DNA from: Cytophagaceae bacterium
GTDB lineage: Bacteria; Bacteroidota; Bacteroidia; Cytophagales; Flexibacteraceae
Direction: 5' to 3'
Assembly (NCBI GenBank): GCA_947458545.1
Contig: CANGYH010000001.1
Location: 1 to 64,000 of the forward strand
DNA length: 64,000 nt
The position numbers and the translations under genes were made by a program. Below the pieces are notes generated by a model, which saw nothing but the letters and a program-made list of their open reading frames with translations, did no database searches and was not told the DNA's origin. Shown here one piece after another: positions 1 to 8,924 of the stretch (position 1 is its first letter; every line of letters starts with the position of its first letter).

Positions 1-13
1 CCCTACGAGTGCA
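1..13 (+). tRNA. 3' end of a tRNA gene, partial (probably tRNA-Arg)
   Basis: The window opens with CCCTACGAGTGCA, which reads as the 3' half of a T-stem (CCCTA), the 3' acceptor strand (CGAGTGC) and an A discriminator. The expected 5' acceptor strand, GCACTCG, is typical of Bacteroidota tRNA-Arg genes. No CCA is encoded, as for the tRNA-Cys gene later in the window. A rho-independent terminator follows within 15 nt. The identity is inference because the anticodon lies outside the window. Confidence 0.4.
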
Positions 14-25
14 CGACTGGAAAGC

Positions 26-54
26 AAAAGCCCCTGATAACCAGGGGCTTTTTT
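26..54 (+). terminator. Rho-independent terminator after the tRNA end
   Basis: AAAAGCCCCTG pairs perfectly with CAGGGGCTTTT around the loop ATAAC and runs into a T tract. It would end the transcript of the tRNA at the left edge. Confidence 0.8.
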
Positions 55-70
55 GTTGGTTGCGTACGTG

Positions 71-92
71 TTCATGCACAATTCATGCACAA
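71..92 (+). repeat. Tandem duplication of an 11-bp word
   Basis: TTCATGCACAA occurs twice head to tail just downstream of the tRNA and its terminator. No function is visible. The position next to a tRNA 3' end is where integration scars can occur, but no integrase is in view. Confidence 0.6.
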
Positions 93-394
93 CCTTTTTA
101 CTTTCCTTCCGCTTCCGCAGGCGGCCCTTGGTTTTTGGGTTTAGGGCGCTGGCAGCGATTTGACGCGTGGGCGCTGGCCATTTGGGATTTACCCACCATT
201 TGGCGCGCATGGGTGTAGCTCTGCTGTTGGTAGGCAATATTAATTTATCGTTTGGGGCTAGGTGTGCATCGGGTGATAAGCGGTTGTAGTTGCGGTTTGC
301 ATGCTGTTTTTGACGGTGCTATACCTACTGGTAGGCTTGTTTACTTTGGTTTTGGCCTAAGCACAAACTCTGTGGCGGTATCTTGCCTTTGTTT
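93..394. other. Non-coding stretch upstream of the response regulator
   Basis: No convincing gene is seen on either strand. It presumably holds the promoter of the two-component operon, but there is no exact TAnnTTTG element; the nearest match, at about 331-346, is imperfect. Confidence 0.4.
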
Positions 395-1066
395 ATGCGC
401 GTTCTGCTGGTAGAAGACGAGGAGCGACTAGCGTCCTTCATTCGCAAGGGGTTGGTGGCAGAGGGCTATGAGGTAGAGGTGGCCTATGACGGACGCACGG
501 GCCTGTCGCTGTTCCAAAAAGGCGTGTATGCTGTCGTGGTGCTCGACGTGAACCTGCCTCAGCTCAACGGCTTTGAGCTCTGCCGTCGTATCCGTGTCGT
601 TGATGAGCAGATCCCCGTATTAATGCTGACGGCCTTGGATAGCCTGGACGATAAAGCCGATGGGTTTGGCGCCGGGGCCGACGACTATCTGGCCAAGCCG
701 TTTGAGTTTCAAGAGCTGCTGCTGCGCATGCGTGCCCTGACGCGGCGCCATGCCCCCAAACAAAAGCAAATCTTGACGCTGGCGGATTTAGAGCTCAACC
801 TGGACACTAAAACCGTAACCCGCAGCGGACACCGTATTGACCTAACGACCCGCGAATACGCCCTGCTGGAGTACCTGATGCTCAACCGGGGCCGAATCAT
901 ATCTCGGGTGGATATCAGCGAAAAGGTCTGGAACCTCAACTTTGACACTGGCACCAACGTCATCGACGTTTATATAAGCTACCTGCGTAAAAAAATTGAC
1001 AAGGACTACGCACCCAAGCTGCTCCACACAATTGTAGGGATGGGTTACGTCTTACGTGAAAGCTGA
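395..1066 (+). CDS. OmpR/PhoB-family response regulator
   Basis: A DNA-binding response regulator of 223 residues. The N-terminal receiver domain (about 1-118) has the acidic pair in LLVEDEE, the phosphoacceptor Asp51 (VVLDVNLP), Thr79 and Lys101 (YLAKPF). The C-terminal half is a winged helix (about 128-222) ending in the usual GMGYVL strand. The ATG at 395 is chosen over an upstream TTG at 383 because MRVLLVEDEE is the normal start of this family. The downstream sensor kinase follows after 109 bp, and an RND efflux operon comes next, so it probably controls the efflux genes, as CusR-type regulators do. That target is inference. Confidence 0.93.
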   Translation: MRVLLVEDEERLASFIRKGLVAEGYEVEVAYDGRTGLSLFQKGVYAVVVLDVNLPQLNGFELCRRIRVVDEQIPVLMLTALDSLDDKADGFGAGADDYLAKPFEFQELLLRMRALTRRHAPKQKQILTLADLELNLDTKTVTRSGHRIDLTTREYALLEYLMLNRGRIISRVDISEKVWNLNFDTGTNVIDVYISYLRKKIDKDYAPKLLHTIVGMGYVLRES

Positions 1067-1175
1067 TGGAGAGGGCGCAATAATGATTTGCTCAAATGGG
1101 ATGGTAAATCCTAAAAACTGCGGCATCAGAAAACCGGGCCACGCCTCTTGATTTTGAATCTTAACCTCCTGTACT

Positions 1176-2573
1176 TTGCTGATCCGCAACCGACTCACGC
1201 TCATCTTCACGCTGCTGGCAACGGCCATCCAGCTCACCTTGTCGGGGATTATTTTGTATTTCAACGCGCACTTCAGGCAAGACGAGTTCTATGAGCGCCT
1301 TAATGAGAAAGCGCAGATCGCCGGCCGCATCCTAATCGCGCACCGCCACCTGCACGACGATTTTTTTCGCAACATGCTGCGAACTGATCTCCTCACCATT
1401 GTAGATGAGCAGATCAGCATCTTTGATGAGGAAGGCAGGCTTGTTTTCAGTAACCGGCCACTGGCTGATTCGGCCTACTTGCAGGCTCAGATACCCCTGT
1501 TGGCGGCAGGGCAGGCCGTGGAATTTGAAAGCAAGGGCTTAGAGACGGTAGTGGTGCCCTATCCTGACCGCGGCCAGCGCTTTTACATTTTCACCAGCGG
1601 GCGCGACAGGCTGGGCCTTGCTAAGCTTGGCACCTTGCAGCAGATTCTGGTATTGGCCAACTTGGTTGGCTTCTCGCTAATCGTGCTGGCGGGCTGGTAT
1701 TTCTCTAGCAAGGTGCTGCAGCCTATTAGTCTCATCGTAGAGCAAGTAGAGCAGATCACAGCCTCAGATTTACACCTACGGCTGGCAGAAGGCAACCGGC
1801 AAGACGAAATCGCCCAGCTTGCGATGACTTTCAATGATATGTTGTTGCGGCTAGAGAATGCCTTTGCCAGCCAGCGCAGTTTTGTAGCCCACGCCTCTCA
1901 CGAGCTGCGCACGCCGCTAACCAATATTCTGGGCACGCTGGAGACTTCTTTGCGGTACGACACCGACATGGCGGCCTACCAAGAAAGTATGGCCGTAGCC
2001 ATGGAAGAGATCAAGCATGTTATTGGCCTGACGAACAGTTTGTTGAGTCTGGCCAAGGTTGGTGATGCAGCTGTAGCCTTTGCCACCTTGCAAGCAGACG
2101 ATGTATTGCTCACCGCTGTGGCCCAGGTGCAGGCCAAATACCCTGGCCGCCGGTTTGCCATCGAGCTGGGTGGATCGGAGCAAGCAGAAGCTGATTTTAC
2201 TGTGCGAGGCCACCAAGCCTTGCTGGCTACGGCCTTCACCAACGTGCTGGATAATGCCTGCAAATACTCTTATGAGCCCGTGGCTGTACACCTTGTTGAG
2301 CTACCCGATGCCTTGAAGTTGACGGTAACAGACCGCGGACGAGGCATAGAGCCACAAGATCTGGCCCACGTACGAGACCCACTATACCGAGGTAATAATA
2401 CCGAGGGGGTACCCGGCTTTGGTATAGGGCTGGCCGTAACTGAGAAAATAGTGGCCCTACATGGAGGCACCATGGCGCTGGCCAGCACGGTAGGGCATGG
2501 TACTACCGTCACTCTCCGCATCCCCAGGCCTGAGGTGGCCCCCGGATTGTTTGGAGCAACTGCTGCTGCCTGA
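1176..2573 (+). CDS. Sensor histidine kinase, CusS/heavy-metal-sensor type
   Basis: An inner-membrane sensor kinase of 465 residues. TM1 is at about 8-29, a periplasmic loop follows to about 153, TM2 is at about 154-176, then HAMP (about 175-230), HisKA with His242 in ASHELRTPLTN, and a HATPase domain with N box (NVLDNACKYS, about 356-365), G1 (DRGRGI) and G2 (GFGIGLA). The start appears to be TTG: the next Met lies well inside the periplasmic loop, and MLIRNRLTLIF is a normal family N-terminus. It is the partner of the preceding response regulator. The architecture resembles metal-responsive CusS kinases, but the ligand cannot be read from the sequence. Confidence 0.9.
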   Translation: MLIRNRLTLIFTLLATAIQLTLSGIILYFNAHFRQDEFYERLNEKAQIAGRILIAHRHLHDDFFRNMLRTDLLTIVDEQISIFDEEGRLVFSNRPLADSAYLQAQIPLLAAGQAVEFESKGLETVVVPYPDRGQRFYIFTSGRDRLGLAKLGTLQQILVLANLVGFSLIVLAGWYFSSKVLQPISLIVEQVEQITASDLHLRLAEGNRQDEIAQLAMTFNDMLLRLENAFASQRSFVAHASHELRTPLTNILGTLETSLRYDTDMAAYQESMAVAMEEIKHVIGLTNSLLSLAKVGDAAVAFATLQADDVLLTAVAQVQAKYPGRRFAIELGGSEQAEADFTVRGHQALLATAFTNVLDNACKYSYEPVAVHLVELPDALKLTVTDRGRGIEPQDLAHVRDPLYRGNNTEGVPGFGIGLAVTEKIVALHGGTMALASTVGHGTTVTLRIPRPEVAPGLFGATAAA

Positions 2574-2717
2574 GTAGGCCAGCCCAACCAGCTAGGTATG
2601 GGGTAAGCAAATGCAGGTATTTAAGCCTGTGGTGCTTTCTAATGATTTCTAATCTGCCTCTCACATGGCTCTAAGATGGCATAGGCTCTTTTGCAGGGTA
2701 GAATCTGTGACAGTGCC

Positions 2718-2897
2718 ATGCTTCGCCGCCACCACACGCCCACCATGCTACTCGTAGGCCTCGGGTTAGCCCTGGTGTTTTCTCTGGTTTTCAACGGCTT
2801 TTTGCTGCTGCACCCACCTGGGCACCCGTGGCATGTGGTGCGCCGGCTATCTCAGCCACATCAGATGCCTGCGCACGGCTCAGAATCAACCCGATAG
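2718..2897 (+). CDS. Small His-rich single-TM protein (hypothetical)
   Basis: A possible 59-residue gene between the sensor kinase and the efflux adaptor, in the same orientation. It starts with a basic, His-containing N-terminus (MLRRHHTP), has one strong hydrophobic helix (about 11-32) and ends in a short tail with several His residues (HPPGHPWH, QPHQ). No family is recognised. Position and topology resemble small accessory membrane proteins in metal-efflux loci, and the His residues could bind metal, but this is inference. It could also be a chance frame. Confidence 0.4.
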   Translation: MLRRHHTPTMLLVGLGLALVFSLVFNGFLLLHPPGHPWHVVRRLSQPHQMPAHGSESTR

Positions 2898-2958
2898 CCC
2901 ACACCGCTTTTTTTGCTAACTCCACTTGTTTTCTTCAGTGGCCCTACCAACTCCTACC

Positions 2959-4044
2959 ATGAAAACTACTTCGCAATTTTTTGGTGCCTGCTTGGCACTA
3001 GCGGCACTAACTGGTTGCGGTGCCAAGCATGAGCCCAAAAAGGAGGAGGTGCGCCATTTGGTCACACGCCCGGTTCTGATGGATACCACCATCACCAAAG
3101 ACTACGTCGCGCAGATCCGCTCCATCCAGCACATAGAGCTGCGCGCCCTAGAGAAGGGCTACCTGCAAAACATCTTCGTTGACGAGGGCCAGCAGGTCAG
3201 AAAGGGGCAGATGCTCTTTCAGATTATGCCCAACGTTTACAAGGCCGAGCTGCAAAAGACCAAGGCCGAGGTACAGTTTGCAAACATCGAGTACCGCAAC
3301 ACGCTCAACCTGGCCGAAAAGAAGATTGTAGCCCCCAACGAGCTGGCCATGGCCAAGGCCAAGCTGGCCTCTGCCGAAGCCGAGCTGGCCCTGGCGCAAA
3401 CACACTTGGCCTTTACCGAGATACGCGCCCCGTTTGACGGTATCATAGACCGCTTCCACGTGCGGCAGGGCAGCCTGCTAGACGAAGGCGACCTGCTGAC
3501 CAACCTGGCCGACAACAGCAAGATGTGGGTGTACTTCAACGTACCCGAGGCCGAGTATCTAGACTACATGAGCCAGCGCCACAGCGGCAAGCCCCTGCAG
3601 GTGAGCCTGATGATGGCCAACGGCCACGAGTTCGACCAACCCGGCGTGGTAGAGACGATCGAGGCCGACTTCGACAACGAGACGGGTAACATTCCCTTCA
3701 GGGCCACCTTCCCCAACCCGAAGGGCCTGCTGCGCTACGGCGAGACCGGCTCGGTGTTGGTGCGCCGCCAGCTGAAGGGTGCCGTTATCATTCCGCAGAA
3801 GGCCACCTTCGAGGTGCTCGATAAGAAGTACGTGTATGTGGTAGATGCCAAAAACAAGGTGCACAGCCGCCTCATCACCATCGGGGCCGAGTTGCCCGAC
3901 CTATTCGTGATTAGCGACGGCCTCAAGGCCACCGACAAGATTCTGCTCGAAGGCATCCGCAAGGTCAAAGACGGAGACCAGATCGCCTTCAAGTACGAGA
4001 ACCCGCGCCACGTGCTGGCCAACCTGAAGCTCTACACCGAGTAG
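2959..4044 (+). CDS. RND efflux periplasmic adaptor (membrane fusion protein), lipoprotein
   Basis: A periplasmic adaptor of 361 residues that links the RND pump to the outer-membrane channel. It starts with a lipoprotein signal (lipobox LTGC, Cys20). The order is then typical of HlyD/AcrA proteins: a beta-barrel/lipoyl half, an alpha-hairpin rich in KAE repeats (about 95-140), the second lipoyl half (APFDGIIDRFHVRQGSLL) and C-terminal beta domains. The ATG at 2959 is chosen because it gives the signal peptide. The pump gene follows after 66 bp that include a perfect 14-bp palindrome at 4042-4055. Confidence 0.93.
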   Translation: MKTTSQFFGACLALAALTGCGAKHEPKKEEVRHLVTRPVLMDTTITKDYVAQIRSIQHIELRALEKGYLQNIFVDEGQQVRKGQMLFQIMPNVYKAELQKTKAEVQFANIEYRNTLNLAEKKIVAPNELAMAKAKLASAEAELALAQTHLAFTEIRAPFDGIIDRFHVRQGSLLDEGDLLTNLADNSKMWVYFNVPEAEYLDYMSQRHSGKPLQVSLMMANGHEFDQPGVVETIEADFDNETGNIPFRATFPNPKGLLRYGETGSVLVRRQLKGAVIIPQKATFEVLDKKYVYVVDAKNKVHSRLITIGAELPDLFVISDGLKATDKILLEGIRKVKDGDQIAFKYENPRHVLANLKLYTE

Positions 4045-4110
4045 GGGTACCCCTAGCCCAAACCACAAAGGCCCCATTTTTTGCCTGCCTTGCCCATTTA
4101 ACCTAAAGCC

Positions 4111-7100
4111 ATGTTCAGCTCCTTTATACATAGGCCGGTGCTAGCCATCGTGGTGGCGCTGGTGATCCTCTTCATGGGGACACTGGCCATCAAGACGCTG
4201 CCTATCTCGCAGTTTCCGTCCATATCGCCGCCGATGGTGGTGGTGCGGGCCTCTTACCCCGGTGCCAGCGCCAGCGTGCTGGTCAACTCGGTGCTCATCC
4301 CCATGGAGCGGGCCATCAACGGCGTGCCCAACATGAAGTACATGACCTCCGACGCCACCAGCGCCGGCGAGGCTAACATCCAGGTCTATTTCGAGCTGGG
4401 TACAGACGTAAACCAGGCCACGGTAAACGTCAAAAACCGCATAGAGCAGGTGCTCAACCGCCTGCCGCCCCTGGTGCAGCGTGAGGGCGTTATCGTAAAC
4501 TACCTGGTGCCCAACATGTTGATGTACGTCAACCTGTACAGCAAGGATCCAAAGGCCGACATGAAGTTCCTCTTCAACTACGCCTCCGTCAACATGATCC
4601 CCGAGATACAGCGCATCAACGGCGTGGGCTCGGTGCAGATCCTGGGCTCGCGCCAGTATGCCATGCGCATCTGGCTGAAGCCCGACCGTATGCGGGCCTA
4701 CAACATCAGTACAGACGAGGTGATGAAAGCCCTAGCCGAGCAGTCGGTCATCGGCTCGCCCGGCCGTATCGGCCGCTCAGACGGCAAGCGCTCCGAGGCC
4801 CTGGAGTACGTGCTCACCTACCAGGGCCGCTTCAACAAGCCCGACCAGTACGAGAACGTTATCGTCCGCGCCAACCCCGAGGGCGAGATTTTGCGCCTGA
4901 AAGACATCGCCAGCGTAGAGTTCGGCTCCGAGTACTATGACATTTACTCGAGCTTAGATAAGAACCCATCTGCGGCTATTGTGCTGAAGCAGAACTACGG
5001 CTCTAACGCCAGCGAGGTTATCGAGCAAGTGAAGGGCCGGCTAGAGACGATGAAGGCCAGCTTCCCCCCCGGGATGGAATACGAGATTAGCTACGACGTC
5101 TCCAGCTTTTTGGACGCTTCAATAGAGAAGGTGCTGCATACCCTGGGCGAGGCCTTTGTGCTTGTGGCGCTGGTGGTGTTCTTGTTTTTGGGAGACTGGC
5201 GCTCGACGCTGATCCCGACGCTGGCCGTGCCGGTGTCGCTGGTGGGGGCGTTTGTGGCCATGCAGTTCTTTGGACTATCCATCAACCTGATCACGCTCTT
5301 TGCTTTGGTGCTTGCCATCGGTGTGGTGGTAGATGATGCGATAGTGGTTGTTGAGGCGGTGCACGCTAAGATGCACGAGAAGCACCTGTCGCCCTACCGA
5401 GCCGTACGCGAGGTGCTGGGTGAGATCAGTGGGGCCATTGTTGCCATTACCTTGCTGATGACGGCTGTTTTTGTGCCTATTGCCTTTATGAGCGGGCCGG
5501 TGGGTATCTTCTACCGGCAGTTTGCCATCACCATGGCCAGCGCCATCATCATCTCAGGCGTTGTGGCCCTGACGCTGACGCCCGTGCTGTGCGCCATGAT
5601 CTTGAAGAACACGCACGGCAAACCGCGGCGCCGGACGCTTCTGGATCGTGCTCTTGATGCCTTTAATGCTGCGTTCGAGCGCCTGACGGGCCGCTATGCT
5701 CGCCTAGTGCGGCTGGTTGTCAGCCGGCGTGTGGTCACCTTTGGGGCTTTGGCGGTTTTTTGCGCGGCCATCTTCTTTACATCTGGTTCCATTCCTTCTG
5801 GTTTCATCCCGCCCGAAGATCAAGGGATGCTGTATGCCATTGTGCAGACCCCGCCGGGCTCTACGCTGGAGCGTACCAACGATGTAGCCAAGCAACTGCA
5901 AGAGATTGCAGCGGAGGTGCCTGGCGTCAAAAGCGTATCCTCGTTGGCTGGCTACGAGGTGCTGACAGAAGGCCGCGGCTCCAACGCGGGTACTTGTTTG
6001 ATTGACCTGGAGCCCTGGGAAAAGCGCGACAAGACCGACCAGCAAATCATGGAAGAGCTGGAGGCCCGCACCCGCAACTTGGGGGCCACCATCGAGTTCT
6101 TCCAGCCCCCGGCCGTGCCCGGCTACGGTGCCGCCGGTGGCTTCGACCTCCGCCTCTGCGACAAGACCAACTCCGACGACTACAAAGCCTTCGAGAAGGT
6201 GAACGACGACTTTATGGCCGCCCTCCACAAGCGGCCCGAGCTGGCAGGCCTCTTCACCTTCTTTACAGCCAATTACCCCCAGTACGAGCTGGAGATAGAC
6301 AACCAACTGGCCATGCAGAAGGGCGTCTCCATCGGCAAGGCCATGGATAATCTCTCTGCCTTGATAGGTTCTACCTACGAGCTGGGTTTTGTTCGATTCG
6401 GCTTCTTTTACAAGGTCTTTGTCCAGGCTGCTCCTGAGTACCGGCGTTTGCCTGAGGATGTTCTTAAGCTTTATGTGACCAACGACCGGGGACAGCAGGT
6501 GCCTTACTCGGCCTTCATGAAGATCAAGAAAGGCCAGGGCCTCAACGAGATTACTCGGTACAATTTGTACCTGAGCTCTGCCATTCGAGGTAATCCGGCC
6601 CCAGGTTACAGCTCCGGCGAGGCCATCGCCGCCATCCAAGAGGTGGCCAAGCAAACCCTGCCCCGCGGCTACGACATAGACTGGGGCGGCCTCTCTATTG
6701 ACGAGGTGCGCCGCGGCAACGAGGCTATCTGGATTTTTGCCATCGTGCTCGGCTTTGTGTACCTGGTGCTGGCCGCCCAGTACGAGAGCTTCATCTTGCC
6801 GCTGGCTGTCATCTTCTCGCTGCCTGCCGGGGTGTTCGGATCTTTCCTGATGCTAAAGATGATGGGCCTTGCCAACGACATCTATGCGCAGGTTGGGCTG
6901 ATTATGCTGGTAGGCCTGCTGGGTAAGAACGCGGTGCTGATTGTGGAGTTTGCCGCCCAGAAGCACGCAGAGGGCGCCACCGTGCTTGACGCAGCCGTTG
7001 AGGGTGCCAAGGTTCGCTTCCGCCCCATTCTGATGACCTCGTTTGCCTTCATTGCCGGGCTTATTCCGCTGGTGCTGGCCCATGGGCCAGGAGCGATTGC

Positions 7101-7275
7101 CAACCGCACCATCGGGGCATCGGCGCTGGGGGGGATGCTGTTTGGCACGTTGTTCGGCGTGGTGCTGGTGCCAGGCCTGTACTATGTGTTTGGCCGCCTG
7201 GCCGAAGGGCAAGCCTTGATCCGCGACGAAGGCGAAACACCACTAACCGAAGAAATTGAATATCAACATGCCTAG
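4111..7275 (+). CDS. RND-family efflux pump, HAE1 (AcrB/MexB-like)
   Basis: A proton-driven inner-membrane export pump of 1054 residues, the normal length for the family. TM1 is near 10-28 and the first large periplasmic loop follows. The proton-relay pair Asp408-Asp409 sits in VVVDDAIVVVEAV, and the relay Lys is present in GLLGKNAVLIVEFA in the C-terminal half. The DDA pair matches hydrophobic/amphiphilic exporters rather than CusA-type metal pumps, so multidrug or organic-compound export is more likely than metal export. It is the central gene of a three-gene pump operon; its end overlaps the channel gene by 8 nt. Confidence 0.95.
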   Translation: MFSSFIHRPVLAIVVALVILFMGTLAIKTLPISQFPSISPPMVVVRASYPGASASVLVNSVLIPMERAINGVPNMKYMTSDATSAGEANIQVYFELGTDVNQATVNVKNRIEQVLNRLPPLVQREGVIVNYLVPNMLMYVNLYSKDPKADMKFLFNYASVNMIPEIQRINGVGSVQILGSRQYAMRIWLKPDRMRAYNISTDEVMKALAEQSVIGSPGRIGRSDGKRSEALEYVLTYQGRFNKPDQYENVIVRANPEGEILRLKDIASVEFGSEYYDIYSSLDKNPSAAIVLKQNYGSNASEVIEQVKGRLETMKASFPPGMEYEISYDVSSFLDASIEKVLHTLGEAFVLVALVVFLFLGDWRSTLIPTLAVPVSLVGAFVAMQFFGLSINLITLFALVLAIGVVVDDAIVVVEAVHAKMHEKHLSPYRAVREVLGEISGAIVAITLLMTAVFVPIAFMSGPVGIFYRQFAITMASAIIISGVVALTLTPVLCAMILKNTHGKPRRRTLLDRALDAFNAAFERLTGRYARLVRLVVSRRVVTFGALAVFCAAIFFTSGSIPSGFIPPEDQGMLYAIVQTPPGSTLERTNDVAKQLQEIAAEVPGVKSVSSLAGYEVLTEGRGSNAGTCLIDLEPWEKRDKTDQQIMEELEARTRNLGATIEFFQPPAVPGYGAAGGFDLRLCDKTNSDDYKAFEKVNDDFMAALHKRPELAGLFTFFTANYPQYELEIDNQLAMQKGVSIGKAMDNLSALIGSTYELGFVRFGFFYKVFVQAAPEYRRLPEDVLKLYVTNDRGQQVPYSAFMKIKKGQGLNEITRYNLYLSSAIRGNPAPGYSSGEAIAAIQEVAKQTLPRGYDIDWGGLSIDEVRRGNEAIWIFAIVLGFVYLVLAAQYESFILPLAVIFSLPAGVFGSFLMLKMMGLANDIYAQVGLIMLVGLLGKNAVLIVEFAAQKHAEGATVLDAAVEGAKVRFRPILMTSFAFIAGLIPLVLAHGPGAIANRTIGASALGGMLFGTLFGVVLVPGLYYVFGRLAEGQALIRDEGETPLTEEIEYQHA

Positions 7276-8710
7276 CAAATTGTGGCTTAGCCGGAGCATG
7301 GCTGCAAGCCTGGCGCTTTGCATGGCCACGGGCTGTGCTCCGCAGCTCATTAACCGCACGCCAGCCCCAAAACTGCCTTCTCTGTACGCAGGTGCCTCAA
7401 TGGGGCCCGACACTGCTTCTGCCGCTCGGCAAAGCTGGGAGGCTTTCTTTGGCGACCCCAACCTGGCGGCTCTTATTGGCCAGGCCCTGCAAAACAACCA
7501 AGAGCTCCATATTACCCAGCTGGAGATCGAGATAGCCCGCCAGGAGATCCGTGCCCGCAAGGGGGAATATCTGCCTTCGGTTGGATTGTTAGGCGCTGCA
7601 GGGTTGGAAAAGCTGCCCAGGTACACCGTGCTCGGTGCTAGCGAGGCAGCAACGCAAATTGCCCCTGGCCGTAGCGCGCCCGATCCTACGCCAAACTACC
7701 TGGCCGGCACCCGTGCCAGTTGGGAGCTAGACGTTTGGCGAAAGCTGCGCAACGCCCGCAAGGCAGCCTCGTACCGATACTTGGCCAGCGTGGAGGGCCG
7801 CAATTTTCTTGTCACCAATCTGGTGGCTGAGATTGCAGGCACCTACTATGAGCTGCTAGCGTTGGATAATCAGCTGGCATTGGTTCGGCAAAACATCCAA
7901 CTGCAGACAAATGCCCTGGCATCTGTCAGGGCGCAGAAAGAGGCTGCTCGGGTAACGGAGCTAGCCGTGCGGCGCTTTGAGGCGCAGGTGCTTAAAACAC
8001 GTAGCCTCCAGTACGACATCCAGCAACGTATTGTGATGGCCGAAAACCGCCTCAATTTTTTGGCAGGTCGATATCCGCAGCCGATTGCAAGGACGACGCA
8101 GGCATTTAACCAGGCTGCCAGCGATTCGGTTGCCGTAGGCCTGCCTGCTCAGTTGCTGGTAAACAGACCAGACGTTCGCCAGGCCGAGGCTGAACTTGCT
8201 GCAGCCAAATTGGATGTTCGGGTAGCTCGGGCCCGGTTTCTACCGTTGGTCAGCGTTGATGGATTGATGGGGTTGCAGGCCTTCCAGCTCAGTTACTTTT
8301 TTACCGCGCCAGAGTCGATCGTCCTGTCGCTGGCGGGTGGAATCTCTGCACCGCTCATCAATCGAAACGCGTTGTATGCCGGATTTTACAGTGCCGATGC
8401 ACGCCAGCAACAGGCTATTGTACGCTACGAGCGTACTGTGCTTAATGCCTACCTAGAGGTGGCCAACCAACAGGCCCTTGCCCGCAACTTGAGCCAGAGC
8501 TATGCCCTGCGCAGCCGGCAAGTAGAAGCACTCACTGAGAGCGGAGCTATTGCCAACAATCTCTTCAATGCGGCCCGTGCCGACTATGTTGAGGTACTGC
8601 TTACCCAGCGCGACGCCCTCGAATCCTCCTTCGAGTTGGTAGAAACCCGGTTGCAGCAGCTTGAAGCAAGGGTGAGCCTATACCGGGCCTTGGGAGGTGG
8701 GTGGCGCTAA
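7268..8710 (+). CDS. Outer-membrane efflux channel, TolC/OprM (NodT) family lipoprotein
   Basis: The outer-membrane exit duct of the RND pump, 480 residues. The N-terminus is a lipoprotein signal with lipobox MATGC (Cys23). The two OEP repeats follow (about 45-240 and 260-470), with the usual long Ala/Gln-rich helices and the LLVNRPDVRQAEAEL motif that starts the second repeat. The ATG at 7268 overlaps the pump's stop, suggesting translational coupling. A TTG four codons upstream is possible but less likely. With the adaptor and pump it makes a complete tripartite system. Confidence 0.93.
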   Translation: MPSKLWLSRSMAASLALCMATGCAPQLINRTPAPKLPSLYAGASMGPDTASAARQSWEAFFGDPNLAALIGQALQNNQELHITQLEIEIARQEIRARKGEYLPSVGLLGAAGLEKLPRYTVLGASEAATQIAPGRSAPDPTPNYLAGTRASWELDVWRKLRNARKAASYRYLASVEGRNFLVTNLVAEIAGTYYELLALDNQLALVRQNIQLQTNALASVRAQKEAARVTELAVRRFEAQVLKTRSLQYDIQQRIVMAENRLNFLAGRYPQPIARTTQAFNQAASDSVAVGLPAQLLVNRPDVRQAEAELAAAKLDVRVARARFLPLVSVDGLMGLQAFQLSYFFTAPESIVLSLAGGISAPLINRNALYAGFYSADARQQQAIVRYERTVLNAYLEVANQQALARNLSQSYALRSRQVEALTESGAIANNLFNAARADYVEVLLTQRDALESSFELVETRLQQLEARVSLYRALGGGWR

Positions 8711-8924
8711 TCTCTAAGTTTTTGGTTTAGAATGGCGATGACTAATCAAGGTATAATGGGTGCTGGTAGCTGGTTTCTTTGATTTGATTACCGCCGGTTT
8801 TCTGGGCGGTAGGCCAGTTGATGTGGAGTGCTACACGAGAGGCCCGCTGCTGAGGTATGAGGCAAAGCCAAGTGCTGCGCTATACGGACAGTTCATCTAC
8901 AGCGCACTTACTTTCGGAGCAACC

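Noticed and set aside
9-218. A 69-codon frame at the left edge
   Set aside because: It starts in the tRNA end and runs through the terminator and the tandem repeat; composition is not protein-like.
5704-6654. A 316-codon minus-strand frame inside the RND pump gene
   Set aside because: It is an antisense shadow of a GC-rich, fully conserved pump gene; no family features.
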